DNA of 62,591 bases, from contig CAZCDS010000037.1 of NCBI GenBank assembly GCA_964497585.1, forward strand, positions 1 through 62,591, in the 5' to 3' direction. The position numbers were made by a program, and so were the translations under genes. Below are positions 54,751 to 62,591 of the stretch, piece after piece. The notes beneath the pieces are model-generated. The model was not told the DNA's origin. It worked only from the letters and a program-made list of their open reading frames with translations, and made no database searches. Position 1 is the stretch's first letter, and each line of letters begins with the position of its first letter. The DNA comes from CAZCDS01 sp964497585. Lineage in GTDB: Bacteria > Desulfobacterota > Desulfomonilia > Desulfomonilales > Desulfomonilaceae.

Positions 54751-56217
54751 ATGTCCATAGCCTTTGTTCGCCCTCCGGGGCCGTTCAGGTTGCAGAGAGG
54801 CAATCCCGCCATCCGCCCCATGGGCTTATTTTCAATGATGGCGGTCCTCAGATCGATCGATATCCAAGCCGATCTGATCGATCTTTACCTTCCCGGACGC
54901 ACGGAAAGAGACGTCATTGACCGGGCACGCCCGGGAAATTACCGTATGTTCGGTATCACGTGCACGACAAGCACCCGCTTCTCCGCAATCTCGATAGCAA
55001 ACCTTCTGAAAACGCATTTCCCGGATCGGCCCATTATAGCGGGCGGACCCCACTTCTCCAAGTGTGCCGAAGACGCATTGAAACACGTCGAGAGCATAGA
55101 CATAGTCGTTCGCGGTGAGGGAGAAAGGGTCATAAAGGAGCTCGTGCCGGCTCTTCTGAACGGAGATGACTGGAGTCGAGTTAAAGGCATCTCATACAGG
55201 GAGGGCTCACGTTTCCGACACAACCCTGATGCCGATCCTGTGCAGGATCTGGATTCTCTGCCCATTTTTACTCAATTTGACCACAAGGACTATCCGGATA
55301 CGCTCTCCATGCATCGAGAGAATGGGAAGGTGCTCCCAGCTATCGCTATGGAGACCAGCCGGGGATGTCCGAACAGGTGTCTCTTTTGCAGCGCTACTAT
55401 TCCCTCGTACCGCGTGCGAAGTCCCGTTTCCGTCGTTGACGAGATGGAGATGTGGGTGAATCTCTTTCCGGGCGTCAGGGCGTTCAATTTCATGGACCTT
55501 ACATTTACTGCCGATCGCGGCCATGTGACCGGCCTCTGCGAGGAAATCCTTTCGCGAAATCTGAAGGTCCTGTGGTGGGGAGAGAGCCGTGCGGACATGG
55601 ATCCGGACCTCCTGGACATTATGTATGCGGCCGGATGCCGTGCCCTGAGCGTCGGGGTGGAATCAGGTTCTCCGGCCGTTCTCGCTGCCATCGGAAAGAA
55701 CATTTCCCTGGAGCATGTTTATCGCCTTGCCCGCAAGTGTGACTCCGTTGGAATCTGGTTGGACCCCTTTCTCATGTTCTCGCTGCCATCGGAAACCATC
55801 GACGATGTGAAAATGACTCTCGCTCTGATCAAACGATTGCTCAAGGAACACAAGAAGGTCTTGTATCCGGGTGGTGGAGGCACTGTGACATCCATACATC
55901 CAGGGTCGCAATTAGAGGCGATAGCGCGGCATCGGGGAATCATTCCGCAGGACTTCTCCTGGCATGAACCCTACTATGAGCCAAGAAACTTGGATGTTTT
56001 CCGTTCGCCCTATGTGCCGATCTATCTGGAGAACCTTTCGCGACGTGACCTTGTGAGGGCTGTTTGGAAATCCAACCACTTGATACGGGTCAAATACCAG
56101 GGGAGGTATACAAGGTACAAGGATCTCGTTCGCGCTCTTTTCTCCCCTCGTGAGAGTTTTGGGAACAAGGCAGCAAAGGTATGGAACCATTTCCAGACTC
56201 TCTTCAGGACCTTCTGA
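54751..56217 (+). CDS. Cobalamin-binding-type radical SAM enzyme
   Basis: The 488-residue protein has an N-terminal B12-binding-like domain (~1-155; IAGGPHFSKCAEDALKH, GEGERVIKEL) and a radical SAM core with RGCPNRCLFC (CxxxCxxC), followed by MDLTFTADR and GVESGSPAVLAAIGK. The B12 domain lacks the DxHxxG histidine, as in many of this class. Such enzymes methylate or rearrange unactivated carbons in natural products, lipids and RiPPs. GAGAGAG precedes ATG 54751. It is the only modifying enzyme adjoining the three peptides. Confidence 0.85.
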   Translation: MSIAFVRPPGPFRLQRGNPAIRPMGLFSMMAVLRSIDIQADLIDLYLPGRTERDVIDRARPGNYRMFGITCTTSTRFSAISIANLLKTHFPDRPIIAGGPHFSKCAEDALKHVESIDIVVRGEGERVIKELVPALLNGDDWSRVKGISYREGSRFRHNPDADPVQDLDSLPIFTQFDHKDYPDTLSMHRENGKVLPAIAMETSRGCPNRCLFCSATIPSYRVRSPVSVVDEMEMWVNLFPGVRAFNFMDLTFTADRGHVTGLCEEILSRNLKVLWWGESRADMDPDLLDIMYAAGCRALSVGVESGSPAVLAAIGKNISLEHVYRLARKCDSVGIWLDPFLMFSLPSETIDDVKMTLALIKRLLKEHKKVLYPGGGGTVTSIHPGSQLEAIARHRGIIPQDFSWHEPYYEPRNLDVFRSPYVPIYLENLSRRDLVRAVWKSNHLIRVKYQGRYTRYKDLVRALFSPRESFGNKAAKVWNHFQTLFRTF

Positions 56218-56402
56218 CGATACCTGACCCAGCGCTTTGTTTACCCGCTCGGCGAACAGTAGCCGCAGTTCATGGACCAAAGCCGGCCTCAACATGACAC
56301 GTGAGCATCCGGATTATTCGGAAGCAAGACAAAGAAATGTATGTTCATTAGCTCAAGCCTTTGATATGGTGCCGAAAATGAAGTGACATTGAGGCTAATC
56401 AG

Positions 56403-57256
56403 ATGGCCGGGAGTGGTGAAGAGAGGAGGGAGACAATTCGACCCGAATTCGATCGTTCGATCATGATAGAGTTTCAGGAGGCCAAGATCGCGTCGGATAC
56501 GGGTTTCCTGTTGCTGAAAGAGATAGACGAGCGTTTCGGCATTTTGAGTCCAATGGGAAGTGAGTTGGAGGATTCCAGGTCCCGGGTTCATAGCAAACAC
56601 ACTTTGCTGCAAATAACTCGCCGGAGGATCTGTCAGATGGCGGCGGGGCATAAGGACTGTAATGATGCTGATATTCTACGGATCGATCCTGGTCATCGGC
56701 TTGCTATAGGCAAGAGCGATGAAGCGGGACCCGGTCAGTCCAGGCCGTCGAGGCTCGAGAATGAGGTCTCAGGGGCTGACCCTCGGTTGAAGGCTCTGGA
56801 AGATTCACTCATGAGGAGAAGAGAGAAGCAGCGTCTGATCCCGGCCGTCGATTCAATAGAAGATCCGGTTCGTGGCAAGCAAGAGAACGTGGCGTTCAAC
56901 GGTCATTTCGGGAAGACCTGCCTTCATCCGCTCTTCGCCTTCACGAGTGGCGAGGACTGCCGGCGGGCGAAGCTCAGAGCCGGCGACGTTGAGAATCGAA
57001 TCAAGGAGGGGAAGAACACGCCCCGCTGGGAGACAAGACCGGTTGCCGCCGCTTTGTGGCCAATCAGGCCAGGTTGCTCATGGGAGCTCTCGTCAACAAC
57101 CTCCTGCACATGCGCCGGCAATTCTTCCTTGTAGGCGACCAGGTCAAACGCTCAATGGAATGGCTCATCAAACGTCTGATCAAGGTCGGGGCGAAAGTCG
57201 CGTATCACCGTCGGAGGTGGTATGTTCATGTGGCTTCGGCGTTTCCCTTGGCTTGA
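56403..57256 (+). pseudogene. Decayed IS1380-family transposase
   Basis: The N-terminal part has IS1380 features: ASDTGFLLLKEIDERFGIL and AAGHKDCNDADILRIDPGHR. The rest is frameshifted: a C-terminal IS1380 block, ANQARLLMGALVNNLL...IKVGAKVAYHRRRWYVHVAS, continues in another frame at 57056-57256. A central stretch of the ~450-residue protein is missing. Clear terminal repeats were not found. It marks past insertion beside the peptide locus. Confidence 0.75.
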
Positions 57257-57549
57257 CATTATCGCACTGTGTTCGGGTGACAAGCACGGCGGTAAGTAAT
57301 GCTTGACGGAGTGAGGGAGGGTGACGTACGCTCAGAAAAAAGACAAAAGTGCTTTTTTCATTAACGTGACGACGGTTTTGCCTGCGTCCGGTCGCAGGGT
57401 ACATCCCATGGAGATCTTTTTGGGGTCAGCGGGCGACCTCTCTGCCCCTCAAAGGCGCCAAAACGGTCAAAGTGGCAAAACCGCCTCAAAATTCCAGCCT
57501 GAATCCTTTGGGCTGAAATTTGGTGCTTCGCGCTCGGGTAGGGACCCCA

Positions 57550-58665
57550 ATGGCGACTAGACAACTGATCGCAACTTTTGCTCCTCAGGTTCCTGCAAAC
57601 TATTCGGTGGCCCTCATTGACCCCTGGGACGGTCACTTGTCTTGGGTCTCCCCGGACCGGTTGCAGAAGGACAGTTTGGGAGCCGCTGGGATTTGTTCTA
57701 CTCCCTTTGGCTACGTGGTAGGATTTCGAAAAGATGACGAGAGATCCGGAATCTATCTCTTTGACGAGGAACTCAATCTTCTGGATACCTATTTCTGCCA
57801 ATATGTGAGGGGGATCCATTCGCTTATGTGGTGGGAATCGGCTCTGTACGCGGTAAGTACTGCAAATGATGCAATTTACCGGATGAGCTTTGACCGACGG
57901 AATAGGATTTGCCGCGAGACACTTTTCTGGGCCTTGGATAAGGATTTCCGGAAGACCGATTCACCGGGAAACAGGGAATTGTTTCACATCAATTCCATTG
58001 CCCGTCACAACGGGAGGATTGCTGTCTCGCTCTTTGGAGAGCCGGGGTGGATGCTCGGAGAGTCCGGACGGGAAATGATCAGTGGGAAGGTTATCTTCAC
58101 GGACAATAACGAAACCGTCATGCATTCTCTCAATAGTCCTCACAGTCTTCAGGTTCTGGACGGCCGGTTTGTCGTATGCGAGGCAACGGCCGGCCGGCTC
58201 ACATTTCAGTCCGGGCGGAGCCGGGAACTCAGGGGCTACCTCAGAGGGCTGACTGCCGACGAAACCTACATTTATGCTGCAGCAAACGCCCACAGAGTTG
58301 GGGGGATCATTCAGGCTTTTCCCTATGAAGGGTCCGCCGTCTCTCCCGAGTCCCACTTATGTGAGATCTTTGTTCTGGATCGTTCCAGCCTCAAATTAGT
58401 GCATCGGTGTCCGCTCAGAAGCTATGGTCCGGAAATCTATGATCTACTCGTTCCCAAAGTCTCCTTGCGAAGCTCCGGAGCCGGGCCAGATGGCTGTCTG
58501 AGGGTCATGGACCTGGAAGAGATGGCGATGAAATACAGATCCACCATCAACGAGCTGCACGGGTACCTGGACCGCATCAAGACGTCCAAGTCCTGGCGCT
58601 TCACGGCTCCGACGAGGTGGGTCCGCAGATTTCTTGGGCGATTGATCATGACACGAGACGAGTGA
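57550..58665 (+). CDS. TIGR03032/DUF4915-like beta-propeller protein
   Basis: The 371-residue protein has repeated short strand blocks (IYLFDEELNLLDTYFCQYVRG, DGRFVVCEATAGRLTF) typical of a propeller, with RELFHINSIARHNGRIAVSL as in TIGR03032 proteins. The C-terminal SKSWRFTAPTRWVRRF motif is one found at ends of glycosyltransferases and other surface-polysaccharide proteins. Start 57550 has a GTAGGG upstream. Function unknown; nearby accessory genes hint at surface or natural-product biosynthesis. The 293-bp gap before it holds an 8-bp GAAAAAAG/CTTTTTTC inverted repeat (57335-57359). Confidence 0.65.
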   Translation: MATRQLIATFAPQVPANYSVALIDPWDGHLSWVSPDRLQKDSLGAAGICSTPFGYVVGFRKDDERSGIYLFDEELNLLDTYFCQYVRGIHSLMWWESALYAVSTANDAIYRMSFDRRNRICRETLFWALDKDFRKTDSPGNRELFHINSIARHNGRIAVSLFGEPGWMLGESGREMISGKVIFTDNNETVMHSLNSPHSLQVLDGRFVVCEATAGRLTFQSGRSRELRGYLRGLTADETYIYAAANAHRVGGIIQAFPYEGSAVSPESHLCEIFVLDRSSLKLVHRCPLRSYGPEIYDLLVPKVSLRSSGAGPDGCLRVMDLEEMAMKYRSTINELHGYLDRIKTSKSWRFTAPTRWVRRFLGRLIMTRDE

Positions 58666-58889
58666 GGTCCACTGCCGATCTGTTATGTCCCACGCTCCAG
58701 TGAAGGACCCTAAGGAAAGGAGCCTTTGCAGACCCTGGATCAAGGCGAGGCGTTTATCTGCGCCTAAGGCAGAGAGCATACATCACCAGGCCCCTCGCAC
58801 AACGCCGCCAGGAGCCCCCGTCCAATTCCCGCGGAACCAGTACAAATATGATAGCGAGGCCTCTTGGCTAGCCATACCGAACTTTATGA

Positions 58890-59170
58890 CTTTCGAAGAG
58901 CCGGGTACATCATACGTATCTCACCGCGGCATTCGGATCTGGTTGATCGCGTTGTAACGACCCTCCCAAGGCCGCCTCAACCCCCGGCAAGTCATCATCT
59001 GCGCCCGGCTTTCAGTGCGTTCGTGCCGACGATCGCCACGTTGCCCCATGTGGCGCCGAATACGTGGAGCCACAGCGTGCGCGGACCACGCACACTCCAA
59101 GAACTCCTCAACTTCTCATTCTAACCGCGAACGTCGCAGAGTGTACCCGGAATTCTGTGGAATTCTGTTC
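58890..59170. repeat. Dispersed ~280-bp repeat, copy 3
   Basis: Shares GCATTCGGATC, GACCCTCCCAAGGCCGCCTC, TTCGTGCCGACGATCG and GTGTACCCGGAATTC with the other copies. The left end GAGCCGGGTACATCATAC is imperfectly inverted relative to the right end. Confidence 0.65.
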
Positions 59171-59208
59171 ATACCGTTGAATGATTGAACCGCGGCCGGA
59201 TTCGTCAT

Positions 59209-59922
59209 ATGATGATTGGGTTATCCTCGATTATTGCGTACATGGGAGGCTGCGTTCCAGGTTCCGGAGACGAGAAACCCAAGGAGACTCCTACGACAAA
59301 ATCCCCGGCAATATCGACAGAAAACAAGGAGGGGCCGAAAATGTTTCAAGACGCGATCAACGATGCGGAATGGGCGAATCCCGACAATTGGAGCGGCCCC
59401 GAATGGATCGCAGTCTATTTCAGTAAGAAAGACACGCGAACCTGGGTGCCCCAGAAGAAATTTCCCAATGCCGGCTGGACCCAGAATCTGGGCCGGTGGT
59501 CCGGCGTCTGTTGGCTCTACGGCATTTTGTTCGGTCTGCTCTTCTTCACCAATCTCATATGGGCAGTGATCACTTTTGGTTTCCTCCCCATAGTGAAGGA
59601 TTCCGAGCATCCCAGGGTGGTCAGCACACTCCCCCTCAATGGGAGCCGAGACGTTGACCCGAATTTGACCGAAATATCCGTGACCTTCAACAAACCAATG
59701 AGGGATGGGAACTGGTCGTGGGTCTATGAGAACAAGAACAGCTTTCCGCGGATAGTGGGTCAGCCCCACTTCACGAACAATGGCAAGACAAATGTGGTGC
59801 CGGTGAAACTGGAACCGGACAAAGAGTATGTCATTTGGGTCAACTCTGCCCGGTTCAAGAATTTTAAGGACAGGAACGGAACTTCAGCAAGTCCGTTCAG
59901 GTTCACATTCAGAACAAGATGA
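59209..59922 (+). CDS. Lipoprotein-like protein with DUF5808-like and Ig-like domains
   Basis: The 237-residue protein starts MMIGLSSIIAYMGGCVPG, with a lipobox (YMGGC). A DUF5808-like segment follows: WIAVYFSKKDTRTWVPQKKF then GWTQNLGR, followed by one membrane helix (VCWLYGILFGLLFFTNLIWA). Residues ~150-237 form a SbsA-type Ig-like domain (STLPLNGSRDVDPNLTEISV, RFTFRTR). Location of the lipobox and the helix in one protein is unusual. Start at 59209; a TTG at 59185 is an alternative. Confidence 0.6.
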   Translation: MMIGLSSIIAYMGGCVPGSGDEKPKETPTTKSPAISTENKEGPKMFQDAINDAEWANPDNWSGPEWIAVYFSKKDTRTWVPQKKFPNAGWTQNLGRWSGVCWLYGILFGLLFFTNLIWAVITFGFLPIVKDSEHPRVVSTLPLNGSRDVDPNLTEISVTFNKPMRDGNWSWVYENKNSFPRIVGQPHFTNNGKTNVVPVKLEPDKEYVIWVNSARFKNFKDRNGTSASPFRFTFRTR

Positions 59923-59943
59923 GAGTACGCCTGGAAGGCCCCT

Positions 59944-59984
59944 CCGGCCAAAGAGCCCTCCGATGTCTGCCCACAACACACCGG
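59944..59984. repeat. Short repeat, copy A
   Basis: The 30-base block GCCCTCCGATGTCTGCCCAC... to CCGG (59955-59984) recurs at 61259-61288 with two mismatches; the homology extends a few bases to the left (CCGGCCAAAG versus CCGGTCAACG). Confidence 0.6.
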
Positions 59985-60003
59985 TCGTCTCTTGCGGCAT
60001 ATG

Positions 60004-60768
60004 CTACAGGTTGACCGAAAGACCCTTGTCTCGCAGGTACTCTTTGACCTGCCGCACACTCAGGAGGCGATAGTGGAAGACGGACGCGGCCAACAGGATG
60101 GTTGCGCCACCCTCGGCAACCGCATCGTAAAAGTGCTCAAGCTTCCCGGCACCTCCGGAAGCGACAACAGGCAGCTCGACAGCGTCCGAGACAGCCCTTG
60201 TGAATTCAAGATCGAAGCCTGCTTGCGTCCCATCACCGTCCATGCTGGTCGGAAGAAGCACGCCGGCCCCCAGTTCCTGACATTGCTTGGCCCACCCGAT
60301 CGCGTCTTGCCCTACCGGCGTGGTGCCTCCGGCAACAACGAGCTCGAATCCCGATGCCATGCCACTGTTGCGGCGAGCGTCAATGGCGATGGTGATTCGG
60401 TTAGAGCCGAATTTCGTTGCGGCCTCCTGTATCAGCTCAGGACGTTTCACCGCCGCGCTGTTCATGGAAACCTTGTCCGCACCGGCCCCAAGGACAAGAT
60501 CCACATCTTCCAGCGTTGAAATGCCTCCGCCAACCGTCAGCGGGATACTGATGACCGACGAGACATTCTTGACCCATTCCAGTCTCGTCTTGCGATTTTC
60601 GACCGTCGCGGCAATGTCAAGCATGGCGAGTTCGTCAGCTCCCTCTTCCTGGTACAGGATAGCGTTTTCCACCGGATCTCCCGCGTCCTTCAGGTCCACA
60701 AAGTGGACGCCCTTGACCACGCGACTTTCTTTCATGTCGAGGCACGGCATGATTCTTATTTTCGTCAT
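60004..60768 (-). CDS. hisF: Imidazole glycerol phosphate synthase cyclase subunit
   Basis: The 254-residue TIM barrel has the catalytic aspartates in MPCLDMKESRVVKG and AIDARRNSG. PLTVGGGIS, GADKVSMNSAAV and LLPTSMDGDGTQAG match HisF, with a slight variation from the usual LLTSMDRDGT. It closes the imidazole ring in histidine synthesis with HisH. GGAGGAG precedes ATG 60768. No other his gene is near, so it may be a stray of the pathway or a HisF-like partner for surface-sugar amidation. Confidence 0.85.
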   Translation of the reverse strand: MTKIRIMPCLDMKESRVVKGVHFVDLKDAGDPVENAILYQEEGADELAMLDIAATVENRKTRLEWVKNVSSVISIPLTVGGGISTLEDVDLVLGAGADKVSMNSAAVKRPELIQEAATKFGSNRITIAIDARRNSGMASGFELVVAGGTTPVGQDAIGWAKQCQELGAGVLLPTSMDGDGTQAGFDLEFTRAVSDAVELPVVASGGAGKLEHFYDAVAEGGATILLAASVFHYRLLSVRQVKEYLRDKGLSVNL

Positions 60769-61411
60769 GATTTCTCCTCCCACGAAATCTGAACTCCGAG
60801 AATCTTACTGAAACGCACCAAAGCTAGTTCCTGGACTTCAACGTGAGCCTCGATGACTGATTTCGGGGTTGCTTGCGCCTCCCTTCACTCCATAAGGGGG
60901 CTTGCAGGAACTTCCCCAGCTCACCTCAGCGCCGGCGTCCCAGTCTACAGCAATTTCCCTTTATCCGGCAATACTTTCCTCCGTACGGGGGACGGTCCCC
61001 GTGTGCCGACCCGTACCTGCTTTCCGGATTTGGCTGTGTACTGTTTCAGGCAGATCAAGAGAAGAAAGGTGTTGGTTGTTGATTTCCTCTTGAGAGGTTC
61101 CTCTGGAGCCTCTCCTGCTGTACCTGCCTGACTTTTTGTCGGTACTCCCACACAAGCTTGGCCTTGTTTCCCGTCCGATGGACGGCGCCCGGCGTATATC
61201 CGAACAGCGAATTCCGAGGAATTTCGAGTACGGAATTCCGCGGGAATTCCGGTCAACGGCCCTCCGATGTTTGCCCACAACGCACCGGCCATGGAGAGCA
61301 CAAGCGAAAGGGATAGCAAATCTGGACGGAATATGCTTCAATGGAGAAAGCGAGGGGAGTCTTCGTTCTTTCACCAACACGCTCTGCGAATCTCGACCAA
61401 GGGGGGTATCC
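60769..61411. other. Intergenic region with short GAATTCC-rich elements
   Basis: No supported gene. Around 61205-61255, several GAATTCC units (in partly palindromic order) recall the ends of the dispersed repeat; next to them lies the short repeat B. Confidence 0.4.
61249..61288. repeat. Short repeat, copy B
   Basis: Second copy of the 30-base block at 59955-59984 (two mismatches), bounded by CCGG at both sides as in copy A. Confidence 0.6.
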
Positions 61412-61714
61412 ATGATTAGATTTCAGAGAACGGCCGTGGCCAGCGGTATCAATCCACTCAAAGCTATCCAGTGGTCAAAAGAAATGACCGAGTTCATCAA
61501 CGGCAAATATCCAGGGGGAAACCTTCAGGTCTTCACGGGGCAGTTCGGCTCTTACGGCACAATCTATTGGTCTGCCGAGTTCGAGGATTTCACTGCACTG
61601 GATAGTTGGACCCAAAAGATTCTCGCGGATCAGGGTTACTGGGAAAGAATCAACAAGGCAGAGGGGCTTTTCCTGGAAGGTCGTGGTAGAGACATAGTGA
61701 TGAGATCCGCGTAG
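61412..61714 (+). CDS. Small protein of unknown function
   Basis: The 100-residue protein (MIRFQRTAVASGINPLKAIQ) follows AAGGGGGGTATCC. Its strand/helix alternation and GNLQVFTGQFGSYGTIYWSAEF recall dimeric alpha-beta barrel proteins of the NIPSNAP/Dabb type, but I cannot name the family. Longer in-frame readings are not plausible. Confidence 0.6.
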   Translation: MIRFQRTAVASGINPLKAIQWSKEMTEFINGKYPGGNLQVFTGQFGSYGTIYWSAEFEDFTALDSWTQKILADQGYWERINKAEGLFLEGRGRDIVMRSA

Positions 61715-61894
61715 AACGTCATTGCACTCGGCTGTGCCGGGAACATCTCCCCTCGTCCCCGAAAAAAAGGACGGAGCCAAGTTCTTATGTTTCTTGAGGC
61801 CTCGTACCCTGCGAACCAGCCCTCCAGCTTTTGTGCTCCGGTCGCTGCTCACTGAACGTCACCTCTGGACCGGCTTCCCCAGTCGTTGAGGAAG

Positions 61895-62185
61895 TTGCCC
61901 TCGACTCGGAGTTCCGGGTACGCCATACTTTTCTTGCGGAGGCATTCAGATCACCTTGACCGTCCTGCAATGCTCCTCTAAGCGCGCCTCAAGCTCCGCG
62001 GAGGGAATCACTATTTCCTGTGGCCTTTCCCTCACGTTCGAGTCGGCGATTTATACCTTTGCTCGGGTGGTGCCGCACACATGGACCTACAACGACCGTA
62101 GACCAGGCAGATTCCAAGGACACACCAACCTCTCATCTTAGCCCCGAATTCTGTATGGTGTACCCCGAGGCTATCTCGAATTCCC
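61895..62185. repeat. Dispersed ~280-bp repeat, copy 4
   Basis: Left end GAGTTCCGGGTACGCCATAC and right end CTGTATGGTGTACCCCGAGG are near-perfect inverted partners. Interior blocks CATTCAGATCACCTTGACCG, ACACATGGACC, and ATTCCAAGGACAC match copies 1-3. Confidence 0.7.
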
Positions 62186-62217
62186 TCGCCTATACGGTTC
62201 CCGTGGATCACCGCATC

Positions 62218-62591
62218 CTACACGTTATTTCTAAACATTTGCATATAGAAGTGCTCTCCCACCTGTATGGTGTCCAGGGACACGACGGGAACTATCTCCT
62301 TCAGTTCTTCCGGTGAAAATCTAAGGTTCAACGGAGGGCCAAATGGAGTTTCCTTCTTCGCTATTTCAACAATAGCCAGCACGCCGTTCGGTTTGAGCAG
62401 GCGATTAGCTTCCCTCAAGAAGTCTTGAACTTGTTGTCGAGAAAAACCGTGAATCACTGTTGAAATGTATATTATATCTACGGAGGATTGATCGATCCCG
62501 GTCGGCCTCGTTATATCAACCTCTATTGCCTCAATGTTGGTTCCTTGAATCTCTTTTCTGATGAGTCCTATATAGTATTCATCATTGTCCA
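62218..62591 (-). CDS. SAM-dependent methyltransferase, C-terminal part (runs off the window)
   Basis: The frame is open from the window edge to the stop at 62218 (about 124 residues). DIIYISTVIHGF and FLREANRLLKPNGVLAIVEI are methyltransferase motifs IV-VI of UbiE/class I enzymes; LRFSPEELKEIV follows. The N-terminal half, with motif I, is outside the window. Substrate unknown. Confidence 0.75.
   Translation of the reverse strand, partial: DNDEYYIGLIRKEIQGTNIEAIEVDITRPTGIDQSSVDIIYISTVIHGFSRQQVQDFLREANRLLKPNGVLAIVEIAKKETPFGPPLNLRFSPEELKEIVPVVSLDTIQVGEHFYMQMFRNNV

Overview
The window reads as chromosome from a strictly anaerobic bacterium of the Desulfobacterota (old Deltaproteobacteria), GC-rich with a lower-GC right end. 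Indications are a selenocysteine-type HesB protein, formate-tetrahydrofolate ligase, a complex I whose NADH module is of the hydrogenase (Hnd/Hyd) type, sigma-54 nitrogen control and radical-SAM enzymes. This placement is inference; no rRNA or tRNA gene was seen.

Layout. 0.2-13 kb is housekeeping and mixed: a PaaK-like acyl-CoA ligase, an FmdB/HesB pair in which HesB carries an in-frame TGA with a SECIS-like hairpin, an exported thioredoxin-like protein, a duplicated-domain exported protein, LarC, a PflX-like radical SAM protein and a large AddB-like nuclease. 13.4-21 kb is a nitrogen block on the minus strand, read as nifA-like activator, then amtB-glnK, amtB-glnK and glnA. It has three sigma-54 promoters and three copies of one palindrome, TCCTAC-N6-GTAGGA, which I propose as the activator's operator. 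21-29 kb holds single genes: a YdjY-like protein, a cupin, truB, a histone-deacetylase-like hydrolase, coaX, fhs and purQ.

29.2-48.3 kb is one long minus-strand operon for complex I (nuoA-N). Its NADH module (nuoE, a 2Fe-2S protein and a long nuoF with extra clusters) resembles bifurcating hydrogenases. Five putative regulatory genes are interleaved: two DRTGG proteins, a CBS-ATPase, a histidine-kinase-type ATPase and a PHP protein. A good sigma-70 promoter sits in front. A zinc-ribbon DNA methylase diverges from it.

50.7-62.6 kb is an accessory region with looser gene packing. It contains a trypsin-like protease, four copies of a ~280-bp dispersed repeat with inverted ends, a decayed IS1380 transposase, and a candidate RiPP locus. 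That locus has three tandem paralogous 64-66-residue peptides with a WxxPxL leader-like motif and a hypervariable segment, followed by a cobalamin-type radical SAM enzyme. A beta-propeller-like TIGR03032 protein, a lipoprotein, hisF and a truncated methyltransferase complete the region.

The strongest leads are the candidate RiPP locus, the nitrogen operator, and the selenoprotein that ordinary gene calling would miss.
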